This document shows, piece after piece, positions 44,271 to 53,104 of a stretch of DNA of 64,000 bases. The translations under genes were made by a program, and so were the position numbers. The number at the start of each line of letters is the position of its first letter. The first letter of the stretch is position 1. The stretch is taken from contig NZ_JIAW01000004.1 in assembly GCF_000620625.1 (NCBI RefSeq), positions 343,223 to 407,222 on the forward strand, given 5' to 3'. The DNA is from Mycobacterium sp. URHB0044 (GTDB lineage: Bacteria; Actinomycetota; Actinomycetes; Mycobacteriales; Mycobacteriaceae). The notes under the pieces were generated by a model. That model did not search any database, was not told the DNA's origin, and saw nothing but the letters and a program-made list of their open reading frames with translations.

Positions 44271-44932
44271 CCGTCGATCTCGCCCGCGATGCCGCGTTCG
44301 ATTCCCGCGCGCGTCGTGGCCGGAAGCACCAGCAGGCCCTCCAGTTCGCGCCCCGCCACCTCGTAGGCCCGCTCACGCTCCTGCTGCGTCGCGCTGGGAT
44401 CGGCGGCTACGCGCAGCAGGCTGTGCGCACGCGCGATCCGCTGTTGCCCCTCTCTCGAGAAGTCGCTGCGGCGCCGGCGAATCGCCTCTGCCTCAGCGGT
44501 GTTGAAGGCCGTCACGTAGTCCTCGACCGCGCTCAGATAGCGCTCGGCCGACGCTCTGTCGTCGACGAGGTCCTCGGCCTTCGCCGGCCGCAAGACATCC
44601 GCGCGGAGTTTCGCCTTGTGAAACGCCGTAATCAGCGGGTCACGCATGTCGGTCATGAGCGGGTAGTCGAGCAGCTTGGTCACGTCGAGTTCGTAGTCCA
44701 GCCAGCGGTCGTCGGTCCTGGCGTGCTCGTCGAGGGTGCGGGTGATGGCCCGCCATTGTGCGGCCGCATTCCTCGTGCGCTCCGCCGGAGTGGCGGCCAC
44801 GTCGTCGTAGGCAGGGTTGGCCGACTGCTCGGGTGACTGCGCGCGCTGCCACGCCCTGACGCCCGCGACGATCACGCCGACCAGTGGCACCAGCACGATC
44901 AGCAGCTCGGCCAGGCGAAACAGCAATCCCAT
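44267..44932 (-). CDS. Membrane-anchored helical protein of unknown function
   Basis: A 221-residue protein with one N-terminal membrane helix (LFRLAELLIVLVPLVGVIVAG, 3-24) and a long helical, charged cytoplasmic part. The latter includes WLDYELDVTKLLDYPLMTDM, LRADVLRPAKAEDLVDD and an Arg-rich repeat-like helix (AEAEAIRRRRSDFSREGQQR). It looks like a coiled-coil protein held at the membrane. It lies 24 bases downstream of the IclR regulator on the same strand, so they may be cotranscribed. No function is suggested by motifs. Confidence 0.7.
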   Translation of the reverse strand: MGLLFRLAELLIVLVPLVGVIVAGVRAWQRAQSPEQSANPAYDDVAATPAERTRNAAAQWRAITRTLDEHARTDDRWLDYELDVTKLLDYPLMTDMRDPLITAFHKAKLRADVLRPAKAEDLVDDRASAERYLSAVEDYVTAFNTAEAEAIRRRRSDFSREGQQRIARAHSLLRVAADPSATQQERERAYEVAGRELEGLLVLPATTRAGIERGIAGEIDG

Positions 44933-44956
44933 ACGGCCAGAATGCCACCGCGACCG

Positions 44957-45703
44957 TCAGTGATAGCGCCGCGGCGGCCAGACCGGAGCACCCAGTTCAC
45001 GGGAGACCGTCCTGGCCGTATCGCGCAACGCATCCAACGCGTCGGGCGGCAACGGCCACCGTCCGGCCGGGACGACGAGTCCGACGGCACCGGTGGCCTC
45101 GTCGGAGGAGTCGAAAACCGCTGCGGCGACGCCGCATTCACCCAGCACCGCTTCTTCGACTTCGGTCGCGATCCCCGTCGCCCGAGCCTGCTCCAACTGA
45201 CCGGTCAGCACGGCCGGATCGGTGATCGTCTCACCGGTCATGCTGCGCAACTCGTCGGCCTTGAAGTCGGTACCGAACGCGAGCAGTGCCTTGCCCAGCG
45301 CGCTGGCGTGCGCGGGGATGACGATCCCGACTTCCGGCATCTGACGGGTGCCGTCGGGGCGGGGCTCATGGGCGACGACCACGACCTCGTCGAACAGCAG
45401 CACTCCGGTCCGGACCGCGCACCCGGTCCGGCGTGCCAGCCCCTCGGCCCAAATCGCCACGCGCGAGCGCAATTCGAGGGTGTCCAGATAGACGTTGCCC
45501 AGTCGCAGGGTCGCCGGACCCAGCCGGTAACGAGCGGAATCGAGTTCCTGCGCCACCATGCCGTGGGCCAACAGCGTGCGGACCAATCCGTGCACCGTGG
45601 ACGGGGCGAGGTCGATCGCAGCGGCGATCTCCCCCAGGCTCATCCGGCGTCCACCCTGCAGGACGGTGAGGATGCGCAGCGCGCGATCCACGGCCTGGAT
45701 CAT
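44957..45703 (-). CDS. IclR-family regulator of the glycerol/dihydroxyacetone operon
   Basis: A 248-residue IclR regulator. The winged helix is at residues 3-65 (IQAVDRALRILTVLQGGRRM, then LGEIAAAIDLAPSTVHGLVR), and the GAF-like effector domain follows (VGIVIPAHASALGKALLA, near 130-150). The ATG at 45703 begins at the family N-terminus; the open frame further up crosses the palindrome and is not used. It is divergent from glpF-dhaKLM with a perfect 12-base inverted repeat between, so it most likely controls that operon, comparable to GylR-type IclR regulators of glycerol use. Confidence 0.9.
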   Translation of the reverse strand: MIQAVDRALRILTVLQGGRRMSLGEIAAAIDLAPSTVHGLVRTLLAHGMVAQELDSARYRLGPATLRLGNVYLDTLELRSRVAIWAEGLARRTGCAVRTGVLLFDEVVVVAHEPRPDGTRQMPEVGIVIPAHASALGKALLAFGTDFKADELRSMTGETITDPAVLTGQLEQARATGIATEVEEAVLGECGVAAAVFDSSDEATGAVGLVVPAGRWPLPPDALDALRDTARTVSRELGAPVWPPRRYH

Positions 45704-45772
45704 CCCGTCCGCCTCTCGTCGAAAGTGCCCACATTCACCCTTGTGGCCCTCGAAGCATAAGCGTATGGTCCA

Positions 45773-45801
45773 GATCACATTCGATAATGTCGAATGTGAT
45801 C
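45773..45801. promoter_or_regulatory. Perfect 12-base inverted repeat, IclR operator
   Basis: GATCACATTCGA (45773-45784) and its exact complement (45790-45801) are separated by five bases. The site lies 70 bases upstream of the IclR start and 47 bases upstream of glpF. It is the strongest palindrome in this divergent region. Confidence 0.8.
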
Positions 45802-45848
45802 CGAGATAGTCGACTAAGCATCGGTCACCTGACTCAAGGGAGAGCACC

Positions 45849-46619
45849 ATGGACGAGCCGTCAATCATCCAGAAACTCGCCGCCGAAGTGGTCGGCACGG
45901 CGTTCCTGGTGTTCGTCGGCGTGGGGTCCGTACCCGCGACGATCATCGTCAACGGCGATGCCCCGTTCACGATGGCCGACCTCGGGATGATCTCGTTCGC
46001 CTTCGCCACCGTGGTCGTGGCCACCGTCTACGCGCTCGGACACATCTCGGGCAATCACATCAACCCGGCCGTCACGCTGGGCCTTGCCGTCACCGGCAAG
46101 TTCCCGTGGTCACGGGTGCCCGCCTACATGGCCGCCCAGGCCGTCGGCGCGATCATCGGCGCGGCCGCGATCCTCGGGGTGCTCGGCACGGCGGCCCGCG
46201 ACGCCGGCCTCGGGGTCGCCACCTATGCGGCGAGCGTGAGCCCCGTACAGGCCTTCTTCGCCGAATTCGTGGGTACCTTCATTCTCGTGTTCACCGTCTT
46301 CGGCGTGATACACCGCAAGGCCTCCGCCGGGTTCGCCGGTGTCGCGATCGGACTGGTCGTGTTCGCCGCGATCATCCCCGTCGCCCCCGCCACGGGCGCG
46401 TCGATCAATCCCGCGCGCACGTTTGGCCCCATGCTCGTCCAGCAGATCGCCGGCGGCTCTGTGTCGTGGAGTCAGCTGCCCGTCTATCTGGCCGCCGAGC
46501 TCCTGGCCGGCGCACTCGCCGCCCTCACCTACGTGGCGATCTCGCGCACCCGCGCCGACGCAATCCCCGAGCCGGAGCACAGCCCGTCCCCCGCCGTCCA
46601 GACCACCGCCGCAGCCTGA
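45849..46619 (+). CDS. glpF: Glycerol/aquaglyceroporin-type MIP channel
   Basis: A 256-residue MIP-family channel with six membrane helices. Both pore motifs are intact: GNHINPAVT near 70 and GASINPART near 183. The start ATG at 45849 follows AGGGAG. The C-terminal tail is Pro/Ala-rich and cytoplasmic. It is the first gene of an operon with dihydroxyacetone kinase subunits, so glycerol or dihydroxyacetone is the expected substrate; the aspartate after the second NPA-R differs among MIPs, so a water-selective role cannot be excluded from sequence alone. Confidence 0.88.
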   Translation: MDEPSIIQKLAAEVVGTAFLVFVGVGSVPATIIVNGDAPFTMADLGMISFAFATVVVATVYALGHISGNHINPAVTLGLAVTGKFPWSRVPAYMAAQAVGAIIGAAAILGVLGTAARDAGLGVATYAASVSPVQAFFAEFVGTFILVFTVFGVIHRKASAGFAGVAIGLVVFAAIIPVAPATGASINPARTFGPMLVQQIAGGSVSWSQLPVYLAAELLAGALAALTYVAISRTRADAIPEPEHSPSPAVQTTAAA

Positions 46620-46631
46620 GGAGCCCGTCCC

Positions 46632-47630
46632 ATGAAGAAACTCATCAACGACCCGGCCGACGTCATCAGCGAGGCGCTGCGCGGCATCGCCATAGCGCAC
46701 CCCGAGCTCCGCGTCGACCACACCAACCGCATCATCTACCGCGGTGACGCACCGGTCACCGGCAAGGTCGGCCTGATCTCGGGTGGCGGATCGGGGCACG
46801 AACCATTGCACGGCGGCTTCGTCGGGCGCGGCATGCTCGACGCCGCCTGCGCCGGTGAGGTCTTCACCTCCCCGGTGCCGGACCAGATGCTGGAGGCGAC
46901 CAAGAACGTCGACGGTGGTGCTGGCGTGCTGCACATCGTGAAGAACTACACCGGCGACGTGATGAACTTCGAGATGGCCGCCGAACTGGCCGACGCCGAA
47001 GGCATCACCGTGGAGTCCGTGCTCATCGACGACGACGTCGCGGTGCAGGACAGCACCTACACCGCCGGCCGCCGCGGCGTCGGCGCCACCGTGCTCGTCG
47101 AGAAGATCGCAGGCGCGGCAGCCGACCAGGGCCGCAGCCTCGCCGACGTCGCCGACGTCGCCCGTCGGGCCAACGCGGCGTCGCGCAGCATGGGTGTCGC
47201 GCTGACGTCCTGCACGGTACCCGCGGTCGGACACCCCACGTTCGAGTTGTCCGACACCGAAATCGAAGTGGGCGTTGGCATTCACGGCGAACCGGGTCGC
47301 CAGACCCTGCCCATGCAACCCGCCCGCGCGATCGCCGAGCTGATGCTCGACCCCGTGCTCTCCGACCTCGACTTCGCCGGAGACGACGGGGTCATCCTGT
47401 TCGTCAACGGCATGGGAGGCACGCCGCTGATCGAGTTGTACGTCATGTACGCCGAGTACGCCGCGATCCTGGACAAGGCAGGCATCCGCGTCGCACGCTC
47501 ACTGGTGGGTCCGTACATCACCAGCCTCGACATGGCGGGCTGCTCGGTCACGCTGTTGCGGGCCGACGACGACATGCTGCGGCTGTGGGACCACCCGGTC
47601 CACACCCCGGCGCTGCGAAGGGGATGCTGA
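46632..47630 (+). CDS. dhaK: PTS-dependent dihydroxyacetone kinase, DhaK subunit
   Basis: A 332-residue DhaK. The substrate-binding [15 protein letters not shown] is near residue 52, and the histidine that forms a hemiaminal with dihydroxyacetone is in the [10 protein letters not shown] segment near residue 218. DhaK holds dihydroxyacetone while DhaL supplies phosphate from its bound ADP/ATP. Length and motifs are full. It follows glpF by 12 bases, and its stop directly adjoins the dhaL start. Confidence 0.95.
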   Translation: MKKLINDPADVISEALRGIAIAHPELRVDHTNRIIYRGDAPVTGKVGLISGGGSGHEPLHGGFVGRGMLDAACAGEVFTSPVPDQMLEATKNVDGGAGVLHIVKNYTGDVMNFEMAAELADAEGITVESVLIDDDVAVQDSTYTAGRRGVGATVLVEKIAGAAADQGRSLADVADVARRANAASRSMGVALTSCTVPAVGHPTFELSDTEIEVGVGIHGEPGRQTLPMQPARAIAELMLDPVLSDLDFAGDDGVILFVNGMGGTPLIELYVMYAEYAAILDKAGIRVARSLVGPYITSLDMAGCSVTLLRADDDMLRLWDHPVHTPALRRGC

Positions 47631-48275
47631 ATGACCAACGACACCATTGACGTAGCCGCCCTGACCGGCTGGATCCGCGAATTCGGCCGGGTGATCGACG
47701 AGAACGCGCAACTGCTCAGCGACCTCGACGCCGCGATCGGCGACGCCGACCACGGCATCAACATGCAACGCGGCATGACGGCGGTGCTCGCCACGCTGGA
47801 AGAGTCTGCGCCCGTGGACATGTCGGCACTGTGCAAACAGGTCGGCATGACGTTGGTGAAGTCTGTCGGCGGAGCCAGCGGACCGCTGTACGGCACGTTC
47901 TTCCTGCGCATGGCTCCCCCACTGGGCACGTCCGACACCGTGGCCGCCGCCGACTTCGCCAAGGCGCTTCGCGCCGGCGTGGAGGGCGTGGTGCAGCGCG
48001 GGCGCGCCGAGTCCGGTGACAAGACCATGTACGACGCGCTGGCACCCGCACTCGACGCGCTCGACGCCGCTCTCGCCTCGGACACCGGCCTGCCGGCCGC
48101 ACTGTCGGCCGCGGCGACGGCAGCCGCGGACGGCCGCGACGCCACGGAATCGATGGTCGCCCGCAAGGGCCGGGCCAGCTATCTCGGGCAGCGCAGCGTC
48201 GGTCACCAGGATCCGGGCGCCACGTCCGCGGCGATGTTGATCGCCGCCGCCGCAACCGCATTCGCCGGCGGGTGA
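47631..48275 (+). CDS. dhaL: Dihydroxyacetone kinase, ADP-binding DhaL subunit
   Basis: A 214-residue DhaL. The magnesium/ADP site is IGDADHGINM (about 36-45), with SVGGASGPLYGTFF near 78 and GRASYLGQRSVGHQDPGATS near the C-terminus, all typical. ADP stays bound and is rephosphorylated by DhaM. The ATG abuts the dhaK stop, and the DhaL stop overlaps the DhaM GTG start, giving tight translational coupling across the three kinase genes. Confidence 0.95.
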   Translation: MTNDTIDVAALTGWIREFGRVIDENAQLLSDLDAAIGDADHGINMQRGMTAVLATLEESAPVDMSALCKQVGMTLVKSVGGASGPLYGTFFLRMAPPLGTSDTVAAADFAKALRAGVEGVVQRGRAESGDKTMYDALAPALDALDAALASDTGLPAALSAAATAAADGRDATESMVARKGRASYLGQRSVGHQDPGATSAAMLIAAAATAFAGG

Positions 48276-50710
48276 GCGCCATGACCGTCGGACTCGTCGT
48301 CGTATCACACAGCAGGGCGCTGGCCAGGGCGGCCACCGCACTGGCTCAGGAAATGCTGCACGGCAAGCCAACTCGCATCACCATCGCCGCCGGTTTGGAT
48401 GAAACCACCTTCGGCACCGACGCCGCCGCGATCGTCGACGCCATCACCGCCGCGGACCAGGGCCACGGGGTGGTGGTCCTGATGGACCTCGGAAGCGCCG
48501 TACTGTCGGCCGAACTCGCCTGTGAACTGCTCGACGACGACGCCCGCGACCGCGTCCGCTTGTGCCCCGCCCCCTTGGTGGAGGGACTGGTCGTCGCCGC
48601 GGTCGCCGCGGCGGGCGGAGCGTCGATCGACGAGGTGGTCGCCGAAGCCGCAGGAGCACTGGCCGGCAAGATCGGGCACCTCGGCCCCACTCCCGTCACG
48701 GAGGTCACCGACGAGCCGGGCGATGCCGACGAGTTGGCGGGTGCGTTCGTCGTCGCCAACCCGCACGGCCTGCACGCCAGGCCCGCAGCGCGGCTGGTGC
48801 AGGAGGTACGCCGCCGCGACGCCCGCGCGCGAATCCGCAACCGCAGCAGCGAATCGGCGTGGGTCGACGCAGGCAGCCTGTCGAAGTTGGCCACGTTGGG
48901 AGTCCGCTGCGGTGACGAGGTCGAGGTGCGCGTCTCGGGCAGTCAAGCCGCCGAGACACTGGACCACGTACTTGCCCTCGCCGCGCGCCACTTCGACGAG
49001 TCACTGACGGCCCCGACTGCCACCCCGGAACCCGCTGTGGCCCAAGCCCCCATCGGCGCCGGCCCCGGCCTGGGCATCGGCCCCGCCCGCTCGGCGCGGC
49101 TGAGCACGATCGAGGTTCCCGACGAGCCCGCCGAGGAACCCGCGGCGGAATGGCGCCGCCTGAGCAAGGCCATCGCCGGGGTGCGCCGCACCATCAGCCA
49201 GCTGCGCAATCGAACCGCGCGGGAGGTCGGTGAGGCGGAGGCGTCGATATTCGACGCTCACCAACTGTTGCTTGACGACGACGAGTTGCTCACCGCCGTC
49301 CGGCAACGCATCGACGGCGGCATGTCCGCGCCGGCGGCGTGGGCGGCGGCCATGCAGCACCTCGCGGCGGAGTTCGCGGCGATGTCGGATCCCTACCTGC
49401 GGGCCAGGGCGGAGGACGTCAGCGCCGTCGGCGATCAGGTGCTGCGGGCCATGCTCGGCAGCACCGCGCCGGCATCGGCCACTGCAGGAGTCCTGGTCGC
49501 GGCCGACCTCACGCCTGCCGAGGCGGCGGAACTCGATCCCGACCAGGTGGCCGGCGTGCTGCTGGCGTTCGGCAGCCCGCACGCCCACAACGTTATCTTG
49601 CTGCGGGCCAAGGGAATTCCGGTGATCGTCGGCGCGGGGCCCACGGTGCTGTCGATACCCGACGGCACGCCGGTGGCACTCGACGGCACCCACGGCGAGT
49701 TCGTCGTCGACCCGCCCCAGGACGTCCAACGCGACTTCGCGGCCAGGGTGGCCACGCTCGCCCGGCGTCAGTCCGAGGCGAAGGCCCACGCAGGAGAACC
49801 GGCGGTCACCCGCGACGGCGTCACCGTTGCGGTGGGCGCCAACATCGGCTCGGTCGACGACGCGCGGGCGGCGGCCGCGCAGGGCGCCGACTTCGCCGGC
49901 CTGGTACGCACCGAGTTCCTGTTCCTCGGCAGGCAGGACGCGCCGGACGTCGAGGAGCAGTTCGCCGTCTACCGCAAGATCGCCGAATCGCTTGATGGGC
50001 GGCGGATTACGCTGCGCACGCTCGACGTCGGCGGCGACAAGCCGCTGGAGTTCCTGCCCACGCCCGCGGAGATGAACCCGTTCCTCGGCGTCCGCGGCAT
50101 CCGGCTGTCGCTGGCGCATCCCGAACTGCTGGCCGATCAGCTGCTGGCGATGGTGCGGCTGGCCGAGCAGACACCGGTCAGCGTGATGTTCCCGATGATC
50201 TCGACACTCGACGAGTTATTCGCGGGGCGTCGGCTGCTCGACGAGGCGATCGCGCGCACCGGCCGCGAGCGGCCGGCGGGACTGCAGGTCGGCATGATGG
50301 TCGAGGTGCCCGCGGCGGCGCTCAAGGCGGCCGCGTTCGCCCGTCACGTCGACTTCTTCTCCATCGGCACAAACGATCTCACGCAGTACGCCCTGGCCGC
50401 CGACCGCAACAACGACGCCGTCGCCGCGATCGGCGACACGTTCGATCCTGGGTTGCTGAGCTTGGTGCGGGCGACCTGCCTGGGCGCGGCTGGGCGCGCG
50501 TCGGTGTCGGTGTGCGGTGAGTTCGCCGCCGACGAGCGCGCCGCAGCGTTGCTGCTGGGATTGGGTGTCGACGCGCTGTCCGTCACGCCGCCTGCCATCC
50601 CGGCGACGAAGGAGGCGGTGCGTGCGGTCGACACCGGCGCGGCACGCCGGCTCGCCGAAGAGGCCCTGTCGGCTGACGGACCGGTCGCGGTGCGGGAGTT
50701 ACTGGGCTAG
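48272..50710 (+). CDS. dhaM: DhaM: EIIA-HPr-Enzyme I fusion (complete PTS phosphorelay)
   Basis: An 812-residue protein with three units: an EIIA-mannose-type domain (1-135) with phosphohistidine H13 in VVVSHS; HPr (155-245) with H168 in NPHGLHARPA; and Enzyme I (about 255-812). In EI the phosphohistidine is H439 (HAHNVILLR), and the PEP-binding half is complete, with TLDVGGDKPLEFLP, FFSIGTNDLTQYALAADR and the catalytic cysteine in VCGEF. E. coli DhaM has only a truncated EI, so this chain can itself move phosphate from PEP to DhaL-bound ADP. The GTG at 48272 overlaps dhaL; an ATG at 48281 is also possible. Confidence 0.93.
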   Translation: MSAMTVGLVVVSHSRALARAATALAQEMLHGKPTRITIAAGLDETTFGTDAAAIVDAITAADQGHGVVVLMDLGSAVLSAELACELLDDDARDRVRLCPAPLVEGLVVAAVAAAGGASIDEVVAEAAGALAGKIGHLGPTPVTEVTDEPGDADELAGAFVVANPHGLHARPAARLVQEVRRRDARARIRNRSSESAWVDAGSLSKLATLGVRCGDEVEVRVSGSQAAETLDHVLALAARHFDESLTAPTATPEPAVAQAPIGAGPGLGIGPARSARLSTIEVPDEPAEEPAAEWRRLSKAIAGVRRTISQLRNRTAREVGEAEASIFDAHQLLLDDDELLTAVRQRIDGGMSAPAAWAAAMQHLAAEFAAMSDPYLRARAEDVSAVGDQVLRAMLGSTAPASATAGVLVAADLTPAEAAELDPDQVAGVLLAFGSPHAHNVILLRAKGIPVIVGAGPTVLSIPDGTPVALDGTHGEFVVDPPQDVQRDFAARVATLARRQSEAKAHAGEPAVTRDGVTVAVGANIGSVDDARAAAAQGADFAGLVRTEFLFLGRQDAPDVEEQFAVYRKIAESLDGRRITLRTLDVGGDKPLEFLPTPAEMNPFLGVRGIRLSLAHPELLADQLLAMVRLAEQTPVSVMFPMISTLDELFAGRRLLDEAIARTGRERPAGLQVGMMVEVPAAALKAAAFARHVDFFSIGTNDLTQYALAADRNNDAVAAIGDTFDPGLLSLVRATCLGAAGRASVSVCGEFAADERAAALLLGLGVDALSVTPPAIPATKEAVRAVDTGAARRLAEEALSADGPVAVRELLG

Positions 50711-51844
50711 CCGGCGGAGGAAGGCGATGGTCTCGAGTTCGCGATTGGTGGACTCGTCATCGCTGGTGCCGTACATGTGGTTCGCAGACAGCTTGACGAC
50801 GACGGTCTTCGTGGTCGGGCTTACGTAGACGAACTGGTTGTACACGCCGATGGCGCTGAATTCACCGGAATCGCTTGCGGGAAGCCACCACTGATATCCG
50901 TATCCGAGGCCGAGGGGATGGCTGCCCACCACCGGGCGACCCGGCTGCAGGTGATCGGCGTCGGAGGTCAGTGATGCGCTGACCCATGACTCCGGAACGA
51001 TCTGCCTGCCCTGCCATCGGCCGCCGTTGCGGAATAGCTCACCGACTTTGGCGTAGTCCCGCGCGGTCATGACGAGCCCCGCGAAGGCCACCTCCATGCC
51101 AGCGGAGTCGATCAACCAGTATGCGGTCGAACTGAATCCGAGTGGCTCGACGAGCTTTTCCTGCATGTAGTCGGTGATCGACCGACCGGTCGCGCTGACC
51201 AGTAGCGCGCCGAGTGCTTGGGTATCGCCCGAGTTGTAGCGGCAGAGGCGCCCCGGTTCGTTGTCGCGCACCATCGTTGCGACGAAGTCTTCGAGGGTTC
51301 CGCCATCGCCCATCGCGGCAGCTAGCCGATAGATGTCCGACGCCGGATCGTGGTAGTCCTCGTTCCACCGCGCACCCGACGACATCTGGAGCACGTCCTT
51401 GATCGAGACGCCGTCATAGGCCGAGCCCGGCGTCACGCGGATGTAGTCACCGATGGGTCGATCGATGCTCGAAATGTGGCCCTCATCAACGGCAATGCCC
51501 ACCAGCGCCGAGATGACGCTCTTGGCCACCGACATCGAGATCCACGGAACGTTTGGCCCACCGGTCAGCCCGTACCACTCGTAGCAGATGGCGCCGTCGC
51601 GAAGCACCAGGAGCGCAGCGGTGTCGGTTTCCACGACGAAGTCCGCCGCCGAGCGGCTCTCACCGCCGAACGCGTAGGTGTCCGGAAAGTCGATCTGATC
51701 GGTCACCGACCAGTCGTGTGGCGTCGAGGAGGGCGACATCTTGCTGGTGGGAATGAGATCCGGCACACGCGAGAAGTTCTCGTGCTGCGGAATTCCAGTG
51801 AACAAGCCCAACTCGATCAAGGAGGACGGGGTGTGGCCGGCCAT
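50699..51844 (-). CDS. Serine beta-lactamase-fold hydrolase (NylB/esterase-like)
   Basis: A 381-residue class C beta-lactamase-like protein. The SxxK motif is S105-V-A-K108, the second motif Y203-N-S is in CRYNSGD and a late LGYGYQWW segment precedes the C-terminal strands, as in 6-aminohexanoate oligomer hydrolases and EstB esterases. There is no signal peptide, so it acts in the cytoplasm. It is divergent from a TetR regulator with a 13-base-arm palindrome between, so it is probably induced by its substrate. It is convergent with dhaM (12-base overlap). Likely substrates are esters or amides; beta-lactam hydrolysis is less likely. Confidence 0.83.
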   Translation of the reverse strand: MAGHTPSSLIELGLFTGIPQHENFSRVPDLIPTSKMSPSSTPHDWSVTDQIDFPDTYAFGGESRSAADFVVETDTAALLVLRDGAICYEWYGLTGGPNVPWISMSVAKSVISALVGIAVDEGHISSIDRPIGDYIRVTPGSAYDGVSIKDVLQMSSGARWNEDYHDPASDIYRLAAAMGDGGTLEDFVATMVRDNEPGRLCRYNSGDTQALGALLVSATGRSITDYMQEKLVEPLGFSSTAYWLIDSAGMEVAFAGLVMTARDYAKVGELFRNGGRWQGRQIVPESWVSASLTSDADHLQPGRPVVGSHPLGLGYGYQWWLPASDSGEFSAIGVYNQFVYVSPTTKTVVVKLSANHMYGTSDDESTNRELETIAFLRRLAQ

Positions 51845-51883
51845 GTCGACCTCTCATTCGGGGACGGTAGGGCTAACATAGCC

Positions 51884-51914
51884 GTACCGAATGGTTATGA
51901 CAACCACTTGGTAC
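51884..51914. promoter_or_regulatory. 13-base-arm inverted repeat, TetR operator
   Basis: GTACCGAATGGTT (51884-51896) and AACCACTTGGTAC (51902-51914) are complementary except at two positions, with five bases between. The palindrome lies between the serine hydrolase start (51844) and the TetR start (51938). A TAACAT box at about 51874-51879 is near it. Confidence 0.72.
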
Positions 51915-51937
51915 GCCTACATGAAGAGGTCGCTGAC

Positions 51938-52540
51938 ATGCCCGTGCAGGAAGACCGCGTGGACGGACGCACTCTCCGCCACCAGCACCGACGGCCGGAA
52001 CTGCTGGCCGCCGCCACCGAATACGTGCTCGACCACGGCATCGGTGATCTGTCGCTGCGCGAGATGGCCAGCGCTCTCGGCGTCACCCACGCAACACTGC
52101 TGCGGCACTTCACGTCGAAGGAGGACCTGCTGTTGCAGGTCATCGAGAAGATCCGCACCGACTTCGTCGCCCGACTCGCTGACGACGAGCAGCTGCGATC
52201 CGCCCACCCCGCCTCCGAACTTCTGCGCACGACGTGGCAACGCCTGTGCGAACCCGCCGAACAACGGCAGTTCGCCCTCCTCTTCGAGCTCGTGGGCCGG
52301 GCAACACGAGGCGGTGGCCGCGTCGCCGAACTGGCGCAGTCGAGCATCGATGACTGGCTCGCCGTCATCTCGGCACAGCTGGTGCGCATCGGCCATCCCG
52401 CCGAAGAGGCAGACACCCTCGCCACCTTGTTGTTGGCGCAGGTGCGCGGGCTTCAACTCGATCTACTCCTGACGGGCGACCGGCCTCGCGTGGATCGAGC
52501 GATCGACGCGCTGATCGCCATGGTCGACCAGACGCACTAG
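51938..52540 (+). CDS. TetR-family transcriptional repressor
   Basis: A 200-residue TetR regulator. The DNA-binding region is LLAAATEYVLDHGIGDLSLR and EMASALGVTHATLLRHFTSKED (about 20-63). The ATG at 51938 follows AGAGGT; a long open frame to the left overlaps the divergent hydrolase antisense and is not real. The ligand domain contains ELVGRATRGGG and a hydrophobic C-terminal helix (LATLLLAQVRGLQLDLLL). It most likely represses the divergent serine hydrolase and itself at 51884-51914. Confidence 0.9.
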   Translation: MPVQEDRVDGRTLRHQHRRPELLAAATEYVLDHGIGDLSLREMASALGVTHATLLRHFTSKEDLLLQVIEKIRTDFVARLADDEQLRSAHPASELLRTTWQRLCEPAEQRQFALLFELVGRATRGGGRVAELAQSSIDDWLAVISAQLVRIGHPAEEADTLATLLLAQVRGLQLDLLLTGDRPRVDRAIDALIAMVDQTH

Positions 52541-52554
52541 CGCCAAACGAAGGA

Positions 52555-52582
52555 GGCCGCCTTGCCAAATGGCAAGGCGGCC
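52555..52582. terminator. Strong hairpin between convergent genes
   Basis: GGCCGCCTTGCC (52555-52566) pairs perfectly with 52571-52582 around AAAT. It lies between the TetR stop (52540) and the convergent secreted-protein stop (52600), so it can serve both strands. No clear T-run follows, as is common in mycobacteria. Confidence 0.75.
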
Positions 52583-52599
52583 GTCCCCATTCGTGGGAA

Positions 52600-52935
52600 T
52601 TAGACCGGCGTAAATCCGCCGTTCACCCAGATGCCCCAACCCGGGACGTCGGGATTCCACACCACCTGCGCCCACGGCGCCCACGGCGGTGGCGGAGGCG
52701 CGGGCGGCGCCCACACCGGCACGGCTACATCCCTGTGTCCCGGCGGGGGCTGGTAGTTCTGCCCAGGAGGCAGCGGATTGCCTGGCCCGCCGAGATTGAC
52801 GCCCGGACCCGGAATGGGCGGCGGTGGTGTCGGCCACATCGGATCGGCCTGTGCGAGGCCGGTGGTAGCCCCAAGAGCGGCGAACCCGACGGCGCCTGCA
52901 AATGCCGCCTCGGCGGCGATCTTCTTCAGATTCAT
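52600..52935 (-). CDS. Secreted Pro/Trp-rich small protein
   Basis: A 111-residue protein with a Sec signal (MNLKKIAAEAAFAGAVGFAA and on to about residue 29, cleavage after AQA). The mature part is rich in proline and tryptophan (WPTPPPPIPGPGVN, WAPPAPPPPPWAPWAQVVW), a common mycobacterial extracellular type without assigned function. The ATG at 52935 is chosen over an upstream start because the signal begins there. Nothing further can be said about its role. Confidence 0.8.
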   Translation of the reverse strand: MNLKKIAAEAAFAGAVGFAALGATTGLAQADPMWPTPPPPIPGPGVNLGGPGNPLPPGQNYQPPPGHRDVAVPVWAPPAPPPPPWAPWAQVVWNPDVPGWGIWVNGGFTPV

Positions 52936-53104
52936 CGTGTGTGCTCCTTTCGGCTCGTCAGCGCTGCCGCACTCTGCGACACCACCCGTTGACGTGCCCA
53001 TCTGGATCACTGCCGCGATGGCAGCTCACGACCCCCCACGGGCTGGTACCCGGCGCTTCGGGAGCGCTAAACACCCGTGGGTCGGAGCCTGCTCGATGAA
53101 TCGG

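Noticed and set aside
45773..45801. CRP site within the IclR palindrome, because it contains TCACA and TGTGA
   Set aside because: The spacing between the half-sites is far from six bases and the order is inverted; the 12-base perfect repeat fits an IclR operator better.
47499..48371. Minus-strand frames across dhaK and dhaL
   Set aside because: They overlap well-supported genes in the opposite strand and show no recognisable protein features.
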